From assembly GCF_016805305.1 (NCBI RefSeq), contig NZ_JAERQN010000005.1:248001-312000 (forward strand): a DNA stretch of 64,000 bases. The letters run 5' to 3'. Positions 17,437 to 26,651 of this stretch are shown piece by piece. The translations under genes were made by a program, and so were the position numbers. The notes below the pieces were generated by a model that was given only the letters and a program-made list of their open reading frames with translations, had not been told where the DNA came from and searched no databases. Each line of letters starts with the position of its first letter. Within the stretch, counting starts at the first letter, position 1. Source of the DNA: Falsiroseomonas ponticola. Lineage in GTDB: Bacteria > Pseudomonadota > Alphaproteobacteria > Acetobacterales > Acetobacteraceae.

Positions 17437-19152
17437 ATGACGACGTCCGAGGAACAGGCGGTGATGAACACCGCCGTGATCGACCACGCCTGGTCGCTGG
17501 TCGAGGCCTTCGGCCGCATGCGGCGGCAGGACCCGCAGGAGGCCGCGGCGGCGGGGGAGGAGATCGCGCGCCGCCTCGCGGCGCTCGGCCTGCCGGTCAC
17601 GGTGCACCGGCCGCGGCTGTACCTGGCGGTGCCGAGGGACGCGCATGTGACGCTGGGCGGGCAGCGCTTCCGCGCGCGGCCGGCGCAGCTGGCGCAGACG
17701 GCGCCGGGGGGGCTGACGGCGCCGCTCGTCTTCGTGGAGAACCCGGTCGGCCCGCCGGCGGGCTGGACACCGGGCACGGCGGCGCAGTTCGGCGAGGGCT
17801 ACGACCCGGCGCCGGGGGTGCCGGATGTGCGGGGCAAGCTGGTGCTGTTCCGGGGCATGATCCTGGCGGAGAGGATCCTGCATTTCGCGGCGCTGGGCGC
17901 CGCCGGCGTCATCGCGGTGAATCCCGGGCCCGACATGCATTGGGGCAGCGGCAGCGCCATCTGGGGCACGCCGGACCTGGATGACCTGCCCGCGCGCACG
18001 CCGATCCCGGGCTGCGCCGTCAGCAAACCCGATGGCGACGTCCTGATCGCGGCGGCGAAGCGGGGGGAAGCCGCGACGCTGACCACCATCGTGGAGGAAG
18101 GCTGGTTCGACCAGGTGCTGCCGGAAGTGCGCATCCCGGGCACGGAGCCCGACTTCGCCCTGCTGCACGGGCATTACGACAGCTGGGATGTCGGCGTCGG
18201 CGACAATGCCACGGGCGATGCCTGCATGCTGGAAGTGGCGCGCGTGATCCACGCCAACCGCCAGCACCTCCGTCGCGGCGTGCGCATCTGCTGGTGGCCG
18301 GGGCATTCCACGGGGAAGTTCGCGGGCTCCACCTGGTATGCGGATGAATACGCGCGCGACCTGGCGCGGCATTGCGTGGCCCATATGAACTGCGACAGCC
18401 CCGGCTGCCGCGATGCCACCGACTACCCGACCATCCCCTGGATGGCGGAGAACCGCGCCTTCGTCACCGATGCCGTGCGGGATGCGACGGGGAAGGTGGC
18501 GGGCGGCAAGCGGCCGACGCAGTCCAGCGACTTCTCCTTCAACAACCTCGGCATTTCCGGCTGCTTCTCCGCCTCCTCGCGCATCCCGAAGGCGGAGGTG
18601 GAGCGGCGCGGCTGGTATTTCGTCATGGGCAATGGCGGCAACACCGCCTGGCACACGGATCGCGACCAGATGGAGGTCGCCGATCCCGGCGTGCTGCTGA
18701 CGGATATCCGCCTCTATGCGCTGGCGCTGTTCCGGCTGGCGACGCTGCCGGCCATTCCGCTCGACCCCGGCGCGCTGGTGGCCGATCTGCAGGGGCATCT
18801 GCAACGCTACGCCAAGGCGGCGGGGGATCGCTTCGATCTCTCCCCGGCGGCGCGGGCCTTTGACGATCTCGCGCGGCGCCTGCGGGACTTCGAGGCCGCG
18901 AACAGCGATCCGGCGGTGGCGACGCGCACGCGGCTTGCGGTGCTGCGCCAGCTCGTGCCGCTCGACTACACACGCGGCACGCGATACCGGCGCGACATCG
19001 GCCTGCCGGCGCCGCCGCTGACGCATCTGGCCGTGGCGGCGGAACTGGATCGCTACCCGCCGGCGGCGCTGGGCTTCGCCACCACCAGTCTCAGGCGCGG
19101 GCTCAACCACGTGCTGGCCGCGGTGGAGGCGGCCGCGGACGCCATCCCGTGA
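17437..19152 (+). CDS. Atypical M28-family peptidase with PA-type insert
   Basis: 571 residues from ATG 17437 (alternatives TTG 17425, ATG 17464). No leader. A PA-like region (about 100-215: GKLVLFRGM, AAGVIAVNPG) precedes the M28 domain. Zinc-ligand candidates are His246 and Asp248 (HYDSW), Asp256 (GDNATG), Asp320 (NCDSPG) and His406 (AWHTDRD). Where M28 enzymes have the catalytic Glu-Glu pair (GGEEQGLLGS type), this one reads PGHSTGKFAGSTWYAD (His290-Ser-Thr). So it is a divergent subfamily, either using another base or not a peptidase. It follows TctC by 8 bp and overlaps the next gene (GTGA). Confidence 0.75.
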   Translation: MTTSEEQAVMNTAVIDHAWSLVEAFGRMRRQDPQEAAAAGEEIARRLAALGLPVTVHRPRLYLAVPRDAHVTLGGQRFRARPAQLAQTAPGGLTAPLVFVENPVGPPAGWTPGTAAQFGEGYDPAPGVPDVRGKLVLFRGMILAERILHFAALGAAGVIAVNPGPDMHWGSGSAIWGTPDLDDLPARTPIPGCAVSKPDGDVLIAAAKRGEAATLTTIVEEGWFDQVLPEVRIPGTEPDFALLHGHYDSWDVGVGDNATGDACMLEVARVIHANRQHLRRGVRICWWPGHSTGKFAGSTWYADEYARDLARHCVAHMNCDSPGCRDATDYPTIPWMAENRAFVTDAVRDATGKVAGGKRPTQSSDFSFNNLGISGCFSASSRIPKAEVERRGWYFVMGNGGNTAWHTDRDQMEVADPGVLLTDIRLYALALFRLATLPAIPLDPGALVADLQGHLQRYAKAAGDRFDLSPAARAFDDLARRLRDFEAANSDPAVATRTRLAVLRQLVPLDYTRGTRYRRDIGLPAPPLTHLAVAAELDRYPPAALGFATTSLRRGLNHVLAAVEAAADAIP

Positions 19153-20828
19153 CGGAGGCCTATGGCAGCCACGCCAACCCGGACCTGCTGTCCCGCATTC
19201 CCCTGGATGCGGCGCTGGTGCTGGATGTCGGCGCTGGGGCGGGGGGACTCGGCGCCGCCTATCGCCGCCGCAACCCGGCCGCGCGGCTCGTCGCGATCGA
19301 GGCGGACGAGGCGCTCGCCGCCGAAGCGGCGCGGCATTACGACGAGGTCCATCGCCTCGACATCGAGGCCACGGCCCCGCCCATCGCGCCGGGCACGCTG
19401 GATGCGTGGGTGCTGGGCGACGTGCTGGAGCATCTGCGCGACCCCTGGGCGGTGCTGAAGCGCGATGCCGCGCTGCTGGCCCCCGATGGCGTGCTGCTGG
19501 CCTGCGTGCCGAATATCGAGCACTGGTCCTTCGCCGCGCGGCTGCTGGCGGGGCGGTGGCGCTACGATGCCATGGGGCTGTTCGACCGATCCCATCTCCG
19601 CTGGTTCACGCGGGACGGGATGAAGGAGGCGCTGGAACAGGCGGGGCTGGTGCCGCTGGAAGCGGCGCCGCGCATCGTGGGGCGGGAGAAGGTGGAGACC
19701 TTCGCCCGCCAGGTGGAGCCGACGCTGCGGGCGATGGGCGTCGATCCCGCCGACTGGCTGCGCCGCAGCGCGCCGCTGCAATATGTCTGGCGCGCCACCA
19801 GGGCGGCGCCGAAGCCGATGGTGGTGGTGGCGCGCACGCTGAAGCCGGTTGGCGGCGTCAACGACGTGCGCGTGCTGGAACCCTTCGCCGCCATGGCGAC
19901 GCGCCCGGGGATCGTGACGCGGGCGGGCATGGAGGCGGCGCTGCCGAAGCTCGATGCCGAGATCCCGCGCGTGATGGTGCTGCAGCGCCGGCTGCTGGAT
20001 CATCCGGAGGCGCCCGGCTACCTGCGTGCGCTGCGCGCCACCGGCGCCGTGCTGGTGCAGGAATTCGATGACGATCCCGCGCATTGGCCCTCCATCGCCG
20101 CCAGCGGCAGCCTGGCCTTCCGGGGCGTGCATGCCGTGCAGACCTCGACCGCGCCGCTGGCCGCGCTGCTGCGGGAGCTGAACCCGGAGGTCGCGATCTT
20201 CCCCAATGCGCTCTCCGCCCTGCCGGAGCCGCGCAACTTCACGGATCCCGCCCGCCTGACGCTGTTCTTCGGCGCCATCAACCGGGAAGCCGATGTCGCG
20301 CCCTTCATCCCCGCGCTGAACCGGGCGCTGGCGGAGGCCGGTCCGCGGCTTTCCATCGCCGTGATGCATGACCGCCGGACCTTCGAGGCGCTGGACACGC
20401 CGCACAAATCCTTCGCGCCTCTGGCGGACTACGCCACCTATCGCGCCGCCATGGGGCGCTGCGAGCTGGCCTTCCTGCCGCTGGCGGATACGCGCTTCAA
20501 CCGCATGAAGTCGGACCTGAAGGCGGTGGAGGCGGGGGGCCATCGCCTCTGCTGCCTGGCGAGTCCCACGGTCTATGAGGGCAGCATCCGGCACGGGGAG
20601 ACGGGCTTGATCGTCCGGTCGCCGGAGGAGGTGGTGGCGGCGCTGCGCGACCTGGTCGCGGACCCCGCGCGGGCGCGGGCCATGGCGGATGCCGCGCATG
20701 GCTGGGTGAAGCGGGAGCGGCTGCACGCGCACCAGGTGGCGGCGCGCATCGCCTGGTATCGCGGGCTGTGGGAGCGGCGCGCCGAACTTGACGCGGCGCT
20801 GCTGGAGAGGGTGCCGGCGGTGGGGTAG
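19149..20828 (+). CDS. Fused SAM methyltransferase - glycosyltransferase
   Basis: 559 residues, GTG start overlapping the M28 stop. Residues 1-200 are a class I methyltransferase: LVLDVGAGAGGLGAAY (motif I), DVLEHLRDPWAVLKRDAALL (acceptor-domain signature) and the SHLRWFTRDGMKEALEQAGL segment common in O-antigen or sugar methyltransferases. Residues 215-545 resemble a GT4-like glycosyltransferase: LVQEFDDDPAHW, FNRMKSDLKAVEAGGHRLCCLA, and SPEEVVAALRDLVADPARAR. A role in modifying a surface glycan is a family inference. No other sugar genes are adjacent. It ends convergent with tamB, 4 bp apart. Confidence 0.75.
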   Translation: MTEAYGSHANPDLLSRIPLDAALVLDVGAGAGGLGAAYRRRNPAARLVAIEADEALAAEAARHYDEVHRLDIEATAPPIAPGTLDAWVLGDVLEHLRDPWAVLKRDAALLAPDGVLLACVPNIEHWSFAARLLAGRWRYDAMGLFDRSHLRWFTRDGMKEALEQAGLVPLEAAPRIVGREKVETFARQVEPTLRAMGVDPADWLRRSAPLQYVWRATRAAPKPMVVVARTLKPVGGVNDVRVLEPFAAMATRPGIVTRAGMEAALPKLDAEIPRVMVLQRRLLDHPEAPGYLRALRATGAVLVQEFDDDPAHWPSIAASGSLAFRGVHAVQTSTAPLAALLRELNPEVAIFPNALSALPEPRNFTDPARLTLFFGAINREADVAPFIPALNRALAEAGPRLSIAVMHDRRTFEALDTPHKSFAPLADYATYRAAMGRCELAFLPLADTRFNRMKSDLKAVEAGGHRLCCLASPTVYEGSIRHGETGLIVRSPEEVVAALRDLVADPARARAMADAAHGWVKRERLHAHQVAARIAWYRGLWERRAELDAALLERVPAVG

Positions 20829-20840
20829 CGCCCTACCGCC
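20816..20840. terminator. Shared hairpin containing both convergent stop codons
   Basis: GGCGGTGGGG (20816-20825) pairs with CCCTACCGCC (20831-20840), ten pairs with one G-T wobble and a TAGCG loop. The glycosyltransferase TAG starts in the loop side of the stem and the tamB stop (CTA on this strand) lies in the other arm. It probably acts as a bidirectional terminator; there is no U-run. Confidence 0.55.
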
Positions 20841-23800
20841 CCCATTGCCATTCCATGGAGACGCCGACGCGCTCCCCCGCCTCGCGGTCGCCGGTCTCGG
20901 CCTCCACGCGGATGCGGGGCGTGAGGTCCACGCGGACGCCGACGCGCGACGATCCGCTATCCGTGCCCTGCCGCACGCCGACATAGACGCCATCGGCGAT
21001 GTAGCGGCCGGCTTCCAGCGTCGGCCCGTTGCGGTCATCGGCGCTGGTGGTGCGCGACGCATTCTCCCCGCCGCCGCCCACCGCCAGCCGGTCCAGCGCG
21101 AAGGTGCGGCGCAGCCGGTCCAGCACGCCCGTCGCCCCGCCGCCCGCGGCGCCCGTGGCGCCGAGGATGGCCTGGGCGAGCTGCGCGCCCTCGAAGGGGC
21201 TGAGGTCGCTGACCGGGCGGTCGAAGAGCAGCCGGGCCAGGATCTCGTCCTGCGGCAATTCGGGGGAGGAGTTGAAGCCGATCTGCGGCGCATTCGCGGG
21301 CCCGGTGACGGTGGCGCGCACCGTGGTGCTGCCGGCCTGGCTGCTCGCCTCCAGGTCCAGTTCCGGGATCACGCCGCCCTGGAAGTCGAGCCGCCCGCGG
21401 CTCAGCGTCAGGCGCCGCGCCAGCACGCTGATCTCGCCCCGGCGCAGCGTGATGTCGCCGCCGATATCGGGCGCATCGGCGCGGCCGCCGATCTGCAGGC
21501 TGCCGCCGAATTCCGCATCCACGCCGCGGCCGCGGACGAAGATGTTGCGCGGCGCCTCGATCCTGAGCGCGAGCGTGATGGGGGCGGAGGGCTCCTCCGC
21601 CGACTGCCGCGTGCGGCGGGGCGGCGGGGCGGGGCGGCCGGGCACGCGGCCCACCTCCGTCACCGGGCCCAGGCTGCGGACGGAGCCCGGCAGCTGGTCC
21701 GGGATGCGGATATCCATCCGCGCCACGCGGATCGGGCCCGCGATGGTGAGCCCCGTGCCGACCGCGCCGGTGACGGTGATGGCGGCATCCAGCGTGGCGC
21801 GCACCAGGTCGCTGGCCACGGGCTGCGCGGCATCCGCCCGCAGCGACAGGTCCACCGGGATGCCATCCGCCAGCGGGTCGACGCTGCCCGCCAGCGCGAT
21901 CCGCCCCTGGCCCGCGGTGCGGCCCGAGAGGTCGAGCCGCAGCCGCGTGCCCTCCGCCCGGATGGTGCCGCCGAGGTCGGTGAAGGCGACGCCCAGCACC
22001 GCGTTGCGCCAGGAGCCGTTGGAGAGGCGTGCCTCCCCCGACAGGACCGGGGCGGCGAGGGTGCCGGAGGCGCGCAGCGCCACCGTGGCCCGGCCCGCCA
22101 CGCGGTCGGCGCCCGCGGCCAGCAGCGGCCCGGCCAGGCCGCCGATATCGATGGGCCCGTCCAGCGCGCCCTCGATGCCCCCCTGGGCGTTGAGGCGGCC
22201 CGTGGCGGTAAGGCGTGTCTGCGGGCCGAGGCCGAGGGTGGCGCGCAGGGTGGAAAGGCCGGCGGCGTCGCGGCGGATATCGGCGGTCAGCTCCCCGGCC
22301 GGCAGGCCGCGCGTGGCGGCGGCGCGCAGGCCCTGGCCGCGCAGCGTGGCGGTGAGTTCGGGCGCGGTGACGCGGCCGGTGAGGCGCGCTTCCGCGGTGA
22401 CGCGCCCGGCGGGCTCCACCCCCGGGGCGAGGGGCGCCAGCGTGGCCAGGTCCGGGATGGCGAGGCCGAGGCGGATATCCGCGCGTTCCGGGCCCCAGGC
22501 GCCTTCCGCGCGCAGCGTGGCGCCGCGGGCGGCCACCAGCGACAGGGCACCGATCTCGATCGCGCCATCGGGGCGCTGGGTGATGCGGCCGGGGGCGGCG
22601 AGGCGGATGGTCTCGCCCCCGGTCGTGGCCCGGAACACCGCGAGGTCGATGCGCCGGGCGCCATCGGCCTGGGTGGTGAGGCGGCCGCGCGTCTCGGCCT
22701 CGATCTCCAGGGCGCGGCCGGAGGCGCGGAATTCGGCGTCGGCGAGGGTGCCATTCACGCTGGCGGCGAGGTCCCGCGCCTCCACCCCGCCGGCCAGCAG
22801 GCGGGGGGCGGCGAGGCGGGCTTCGAGGTGCTGGGCGCCGTCGCGGCGCGTGCCGGTGGCGTCCAGCCGGAGGGCGCCCGCCAGGGGCTGGCCCGCGAGG
22901 GCGGAGAGCGGGGCGAGGTCAGGGGCGTCGAGCCGGGCCGTGCCCTCGAAGACCGGGCCTTCCAGGGTCAGCAGCCCCGCGGCTTCCAGCGTGGCGGGGC
23001 CGAGGCGGGCGCGGGCGGTGCGCAGCCGCAGCGCGCCCTCGCCCTCCGGCCCGCCTTGCAGGTCGAGCGCCAGGGGCAGGCCCTGGTAGCGGCCTTCCAG
23101 CGTCGCCTCCACCGCCGGCAGGGTGGCGGGGGTGGCGATGCGGGCATCGAGCTTCAGCGCCTCCAGCACCTGGCCGGCCGCTTCCAGCCGCTCGGCGGCG
23201 GCGGTGACGGTCAGGGTGGGGTTGGCGGCCTCCCCCCTGGCGGTGCCGGACAGGCGGAGCGCGCCGGCGACGCCGGGGACCGCGCCCTCCGCCGCCGCGA
23301 CATCGGCGGCGAAGCGCAGGTCGAGCCTGGCGCCGGCCAGGCCGGAGGCTTCCGCCTGCAGGGCTGCGCCGCGCAGCGTCAGCAGCGCGATGCGGTCCGG
23401 CAGGGTGGCGCGCAGGCTGGCGCGGGGGGCGGGGCCGAGCAGCGCGGCGGCGGGGGCGATGCTGGTCGCGAAGCCTTCGGGCGCCAGGGTGACGTCGAGC
23501 GTGGGGGTGGCGAGGGGGCCCTCGGCCTTCACCGTCGCCTCCAGGCTGGTCCAGGACAGCGGCGCCCCGGCCAGCAGGGGGGCGAAGATGTCGCTGGCGG
23601 GCAGGGCCAGGCGGGCTTCGGCGCTGATGGTGCCGCCATCGGGCAGGAGGCGGCCGGAGGCTTCCAGCACGCCGGCGCGGCCGGCCAGGCGCAGCGCGGC
23701 CAGGTCCACCGCGCCATCGGGCATGCGGCCGGCGCGCAGGGCGACCTCCAGCGGCCCCGCCAGGGCGGCGAGCGGTGCCTCCAGCAGGCCCGACCCATCC

Positions 23801-24702
23801 ACCCGGCCGGTGAGGTCGGCGCCGAGGCGCGTCGCATCCGGCGCGCGGATCGTGCCTTCCAGCGTCGCGCCCAGGCCCGGCCCGGCATCGGCGCGCAGCC
23901 GCAGCGCCGCGGCCTCCGCCGGGCCATCCAGTTCCAGGTCGAGCGAGGGGGCGCGGCCCGCGAGGCCGGCGATGCGCGCCACCGGGCCATCCGCCGCGCC
24001 GCGCAGCGTGACGCGGGCGAAAAGCCGGCCGCTGCCGGGGCGGAGCGAGGCTTCGAGGCCGAGCGCGTCCTCCGCCCCCAGCGCATTCACGTCCAGCGCC
24101 GCCGTCAGGCCCCAGGGGTCGAGCCGGGCATTGCCGGCGAGGCGCAGCGCGGCCGGGGTGCCGGCGAGGGCGGGGCCGATCTCGATGCGCGCGACCTCCA
24201 GCCGATCCAGCCGGATGCCGAGGGGGAGTTGCGGCAGGTCCGGGATCAGGGGGCCGGGGGGCTCGGGCGTGGCGGGCTCGGGCCCGGCTTCCGGCAGGCG
24301 GTGCAGGGCCAGGCGGTCCGCGGCCAGCAGCGTCACATGCGCCTCCCGCCCCAGCAGGGCGAGGGGATCCCAGGCGAGGCGGGCGCCCTCCACCTCCAGC
24401 CACACGCCCTGGCTGTCCGCCAGGGTGAGGCGGCCGAGCGCGAGGCGGCCGGGAAGCGGGCCTTGCAGCCCTTCCAGCGCCAGGCCCGGGACCTGGGCGG
24501 CGAGCAGGGCGGCGATGCGGGCGCGGCCCCCCTCGCTGTTGGCGTAGAGCAGCGCGGCCCCGATGGCGAGCACGGGCAGCAGCACCAGCGCCAGCAGCAG
24601 GCCGCCCGCCCAGCGCAGCCAGCGCAGGCGGCGGCGGGGCGGCGGCGTGGCGGGCGCCTCAGAAGGCCTGGCCAAGCCCGACATAGATGCCGTAGCCGGC
24701 AT
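20833..24702 (-). CDS. tamB: Translocation and assembly module protein TamB
   Basis: 1289 residues. One N-terminal membrane anchor (about 30-50, LRWAGGLLLALVLLPVLAIG) is followed by a very long repetitive beta-helical region rich in Gly/Ala/Leu/Arg, and the conserved C-terminal DUF490 domain (about 930-1289) with LSRGRLDFQGG, DPE-type PELDLEASSQAG and a terminal WQWGR. TamB bridges inner and outer membrane and works with TamA in outer-membrane protein insertion or lipid transport. ATG 24702 is chosen because AGGAGG sits just upstream; it gives a 44-bp overlap with tamA. ATG 24684 is an alternative. Confidence 0.9.
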   Translation of the reverse strand: MPATASMSGLARPSEAPATPPPRRRLRWLRWAGGLLLALVLLPVLAIGAALLYANSEGGRARIAALLAAQVPGLALEGLQGPLPGRLALGRLTLADSQGVWLEVEGARLAWDPLALLGREAHVTLLAADRLALHRLPEAGPEPATPEPPGPLIPDLPQLPLGIRLDRLEVARIEIGPALAGTPAALRLAGNARLDPWGLTAALDVNALGAEDALGLEASLRPGSGRLFARVTLRGAADGPVARIAGLAGRAPSLDLELDGPAEAAALRLRADAGPGLGATLEGTIRAPDATRLGADLTGRVDGSGLLEAPLAALAGPLEVALRAGRMPDGAVDLAALRLAGRAGVLEASGRLLPDGGTISAEARLALPASDIFAPLLAGAPLSWTSLEATVKAEGPLATPTLDVTLAPEGFATSIAPAAALLGPAPRASLRATLPDRIALLTLRGAALQAEASGLAGARLDLRFAADVAAAEGAVPGVAGALRLSGTARGEAANPTLTVTAAAERLEAAGQVLEALKLDARIATPATLPAVEATLEGRYQGLPLALDLQGGPEGEGALRLRTARARLGPATLEAAGLLTLEGPVFEGTARLDAPDLAPLSALAGQPLAGALRLDATGTRRDGAQHLEARLAAPRLLAGGVEARDLAASVNGTLADAEFRASGRALEIEAETRGRLTTQADGARRIDLAVFRATTGGETIRLAAPGRITQRPDGAIEIGALSLVAARGATLRAEGAWGPERADIRLGLAIPDLATLAPLAPGVEPAGRVTAEARLTGRVTAPELTATLRGQGLRAAATRGLPAGELTADIRRDAAGLSTLRATLGLGPQTRLTATGRLNAQGGIEGALDGPIDIGGLAGPLLAAGADRVAGRATVALRASGTLAAPVLSGEARLSNGSWRNAVLGVAFTDLGGTIRAEGTRLRLDLSGRTAGQGRIALAGSVDPLADGIPVDLSLRADAAQPVASDLVRATLDAAITVTGAVGTGLTIAGPIRVARMDIRIPDQLPGSVRSLGPVTEVGRVPGRPAPPPRRTRQSAEEPSAPITLALRIEAPRNIFVRGRGVDAEFGGSLQIGGRADAPDIGGDITLRRGEISVLARRLTLSRGRLDFQGGVIPELDLEASSQAGSTTVRATVTGPANAPQIGFNSSPELPQDEILARLLFDRPVSDLSPFEGAQLAQAILGATGAAGGGATGVLDRLRRTFALDRLAVGGGGENASRTTSADDRNGPTLEAGRYIADGVYVGVRQGTDSGSSRVGVRVDLTPRIRVEAETGDREAGERVGVSMEWQWGR

Positions 24703-26518
24703 CCCCCTCCTGCCTGTTCAGCGGCACCGCGACATCCAGCCGCACGGGGCCGATCGCCGTCGCGTAGCGCACGCCGAGCCCGGCGCCGAGCCGCACATCG
24801 CTGAAGGATGGCGTTTCCCGCTGCCCGACGCTGCCGGCATCGACGAAGGCCACCATGCCGAAATTGCCGCTGACGCGCTGGCGCAGCTCGACCGAGCCCT
24901 CGACGAGCGAGGAGCCGCCATCGGGGCGGTTCCGCGCATCCCGCGGGCCGATGGACTGGTAGCTGTAGCCGCGCACGGAGCCGCCGCCGCCGGCATAGAA
25001 GCGCTTGTCCAGCGGCACGGCGCGGTCGGCGCCCACCAGGCTGCCCAGCGTGCCGCGCAGCGCGAGCACGGAGCCGCCATCGCTGGTGAAGTCGTGATAG
25101 GTGCGCAGCGTGCCGAGCGCGCGGACGAAGCCGCCGCCATCCAGCACATCCGCATAGGGCGTCGCCGTCACGCTGGCGCGGATGCCCGAACGCGGGTCGA
25201 GCAGGTTGTCCGTGCCGTCATACCGCGCGCCCAGCACCCAGCCGGCCAGGTGGAATTCCTGCCAGTTGCCGTCGCGGCCGATGCGCCCCGTCTCCAGGCT
25301 CGGCCCGGTCTGCAGCACCCAGCGTTCGCCGAAGGGGCGTTCCAGCAGGGCGGAGGCGACGATCGCGTCGCGGTCATAGGCTTCGAGGCGTTCGCGCAGC
25401 GCGGCCACTTCCGCCACCAGCGTGGTGCGGCCATCGATCAGGCCCGGGCGGCGGAGATTGGCGGCGATGCGGCTGTTCACATCCTCCGTGCCCCCGCCGG
25501 CGCCGAGGCGGGAGACGGTCGCCTCCAGGCGCAGGCGCTCCGCATTGCCGAAGGCGTTGCGGCGTTCGTAGTAGACGCTGCCGGAGGGGCCGTAATTGGT
25601 CTCGTAGCTGAGGTTGAAGCCGGCGGCGTTGCGCGGGCGGTCGGCCAGGGTGAAGGTCACGGGCAGGGCGCCCTGGTCGTCCAGCCGCTGGGCCGCGCGG
25701 GCGCGGACGCTGTCGAAGGCGCCGAGCGCCATCAATTCCCGCCGCGTGCGTTCCTGCGTGGCGGGGGCATAGGGCTGGCCTTCCAGCCGCCCCGCGATGC
25801 GCCCGACCAGGGCGCGGGAGACGGCGCTGTCCCCCGCGATGACGGGGGGCGCGAAGCGGGCGGCGGGGCCGGGGGAGAGCAGCCAGGTCACGTCCATGGC
25901 CTGCGCCTCATGGTCCACCACCACCTCCCGCTCCACCACCGCGGCCAGGGGGTGGCCGGCGCGGCGGAGGCGGTCGATCAGGTCGGCCTCCGCATCCAGC
26001 ACCGGGGCGGATCGGGCCGGGTCCCCGGCGGCGAGGCCCTGGGGCGTGCCGAGCGCCGCGACGGCCGGGGCCTCCGCCGGCGTGGCGGCGCGCAGCGCGA
26101 TGCGGCGCAGCGTGTAGCGCGGGCCGGGGTTGGGGCGGACCTCCACGGGCACGGGATCGCCGGGGGCGCGGGCGGCCAGGCGCTCCGCCAGGCCGGGGGT
26201 GGTGGCGGGCTGCCCATCCACCAGCACCGTGGCATCGGCGGCCCAGTAGCCTTCGGAGCGGAAGACATCGTCCAGCAGCCGGGGTTCCGCCAGCGCGCGG
26301 GCCACCAGGCCGAAGCCGTCCACCGGCGCTTCCTCCGCCAGGCGGCGCAGGCGGGAGGCATCGGAGAGCGGGCCGTCCAGCCCCTCCGCCCCGCTGGGCG
26401 CGATGGTGGTGGCGTAGGGAATGCCCGCCTGTTCCTGCGCCGCCCCGGGGCGCGGGAGCGGGACGGCGAGGAGAAGCGCCAGCGCCAGGACAGGAATGGG
26501 TTGCGGTCTTCTCACCAT
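24659..26518 (-). CDS. tamA: TamA-type outer-membrane Omp85 protein
   Basis: 619 residues. Signal peptide at 1-27 (VLALALLLAVPLPRPGAAQ). POTRA domains occupy roughly 95-300, for example YTLRRIALRAATPAEAP and GAFDSVRARAAQRLDD. The C-terminal 16-strand barrel (about 310-619) contains the Omp85 loop-6 VRGYSYQ motif in GGGGSVRGYSYQSIGPRDA and ends in Phe, as expected for Bam-recognised proteins. It pairs with tamB downstream on the same strand (overlapping). The 133-bp divergent gap to the M20 gene (26519-26651) contains three GGTTC repeats but no convincing promoter. Confidence 0.9.
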   Translation of the reverse strand: MVRRPQPIPVLALALLLAVPLPRPGAAQEQAGIPYATTIAPSGAEGLDGPLSDASRLRRLAEEAPVDGFGLVARALAEPRLLDDVFRSEGYWAADATVLVDGQPATTPGLAERLAARAPGDPVPVEVRPNPGPRYTLRRIALRAATPAEAPAVAALGTPQGLAAGDPARSAPVLDAEADLIDRLRRAGHPLAAVVEREVVVDHEAQAMDVTWLLSPGPAARFAPPVIAGDSAVSRALVGRIAGRLEGQPYAPATQERTRRELMALGAFDSVRARAAQRLDDQGALPVTFTLADRPRNAAGFNLSYETNYGPSGSVYYERRNAFGNAERLRLEATVSRLGAGGGTEDVNSRIAANLRRPGLIDGRTTLVAEVAALRERLEAYDRDAIVASALLERPFGERWVLQTGPSLETGRIGRDGNWQEFHLAGWVLGARYDGTDNLLDPRSGIRASVTATPYADVLDGGGFVRALGTLRTYHDFTSDGGSVLALRGTLGSLVGADRAVPLDKRFYAGGGGSVRGYSYQSIGPRDARNRPDGGSSLVEGSVELRQRVSGNFGMVAFVDAGSVGQRETPSFSDVRLGAGLGVRYATAIGPVRLDVAVPLNRQEGDAGYGIYVGLGQAF

Positions 26519-26651
26519 GCCTCAGCGCGGTTCGGGGGTTCCGGTTCGGTGCCGGCGCTTCGTCCGGCAGGGACAGGTCGGGATGGGGGCTGTGCCCCAG
26601 TTGGATGCATCAGGGGTGGAGCCTGCGGGGCGAAGCGGGTACCACTATGAC

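Noticed and set aside
20788..24804. Open frame of about 1340 codons antisense to tamB
   Set aside because: Low-complexity Gly/Gln/Arg/Ala translation without a domain. TamB on the other strand has clear features and length.
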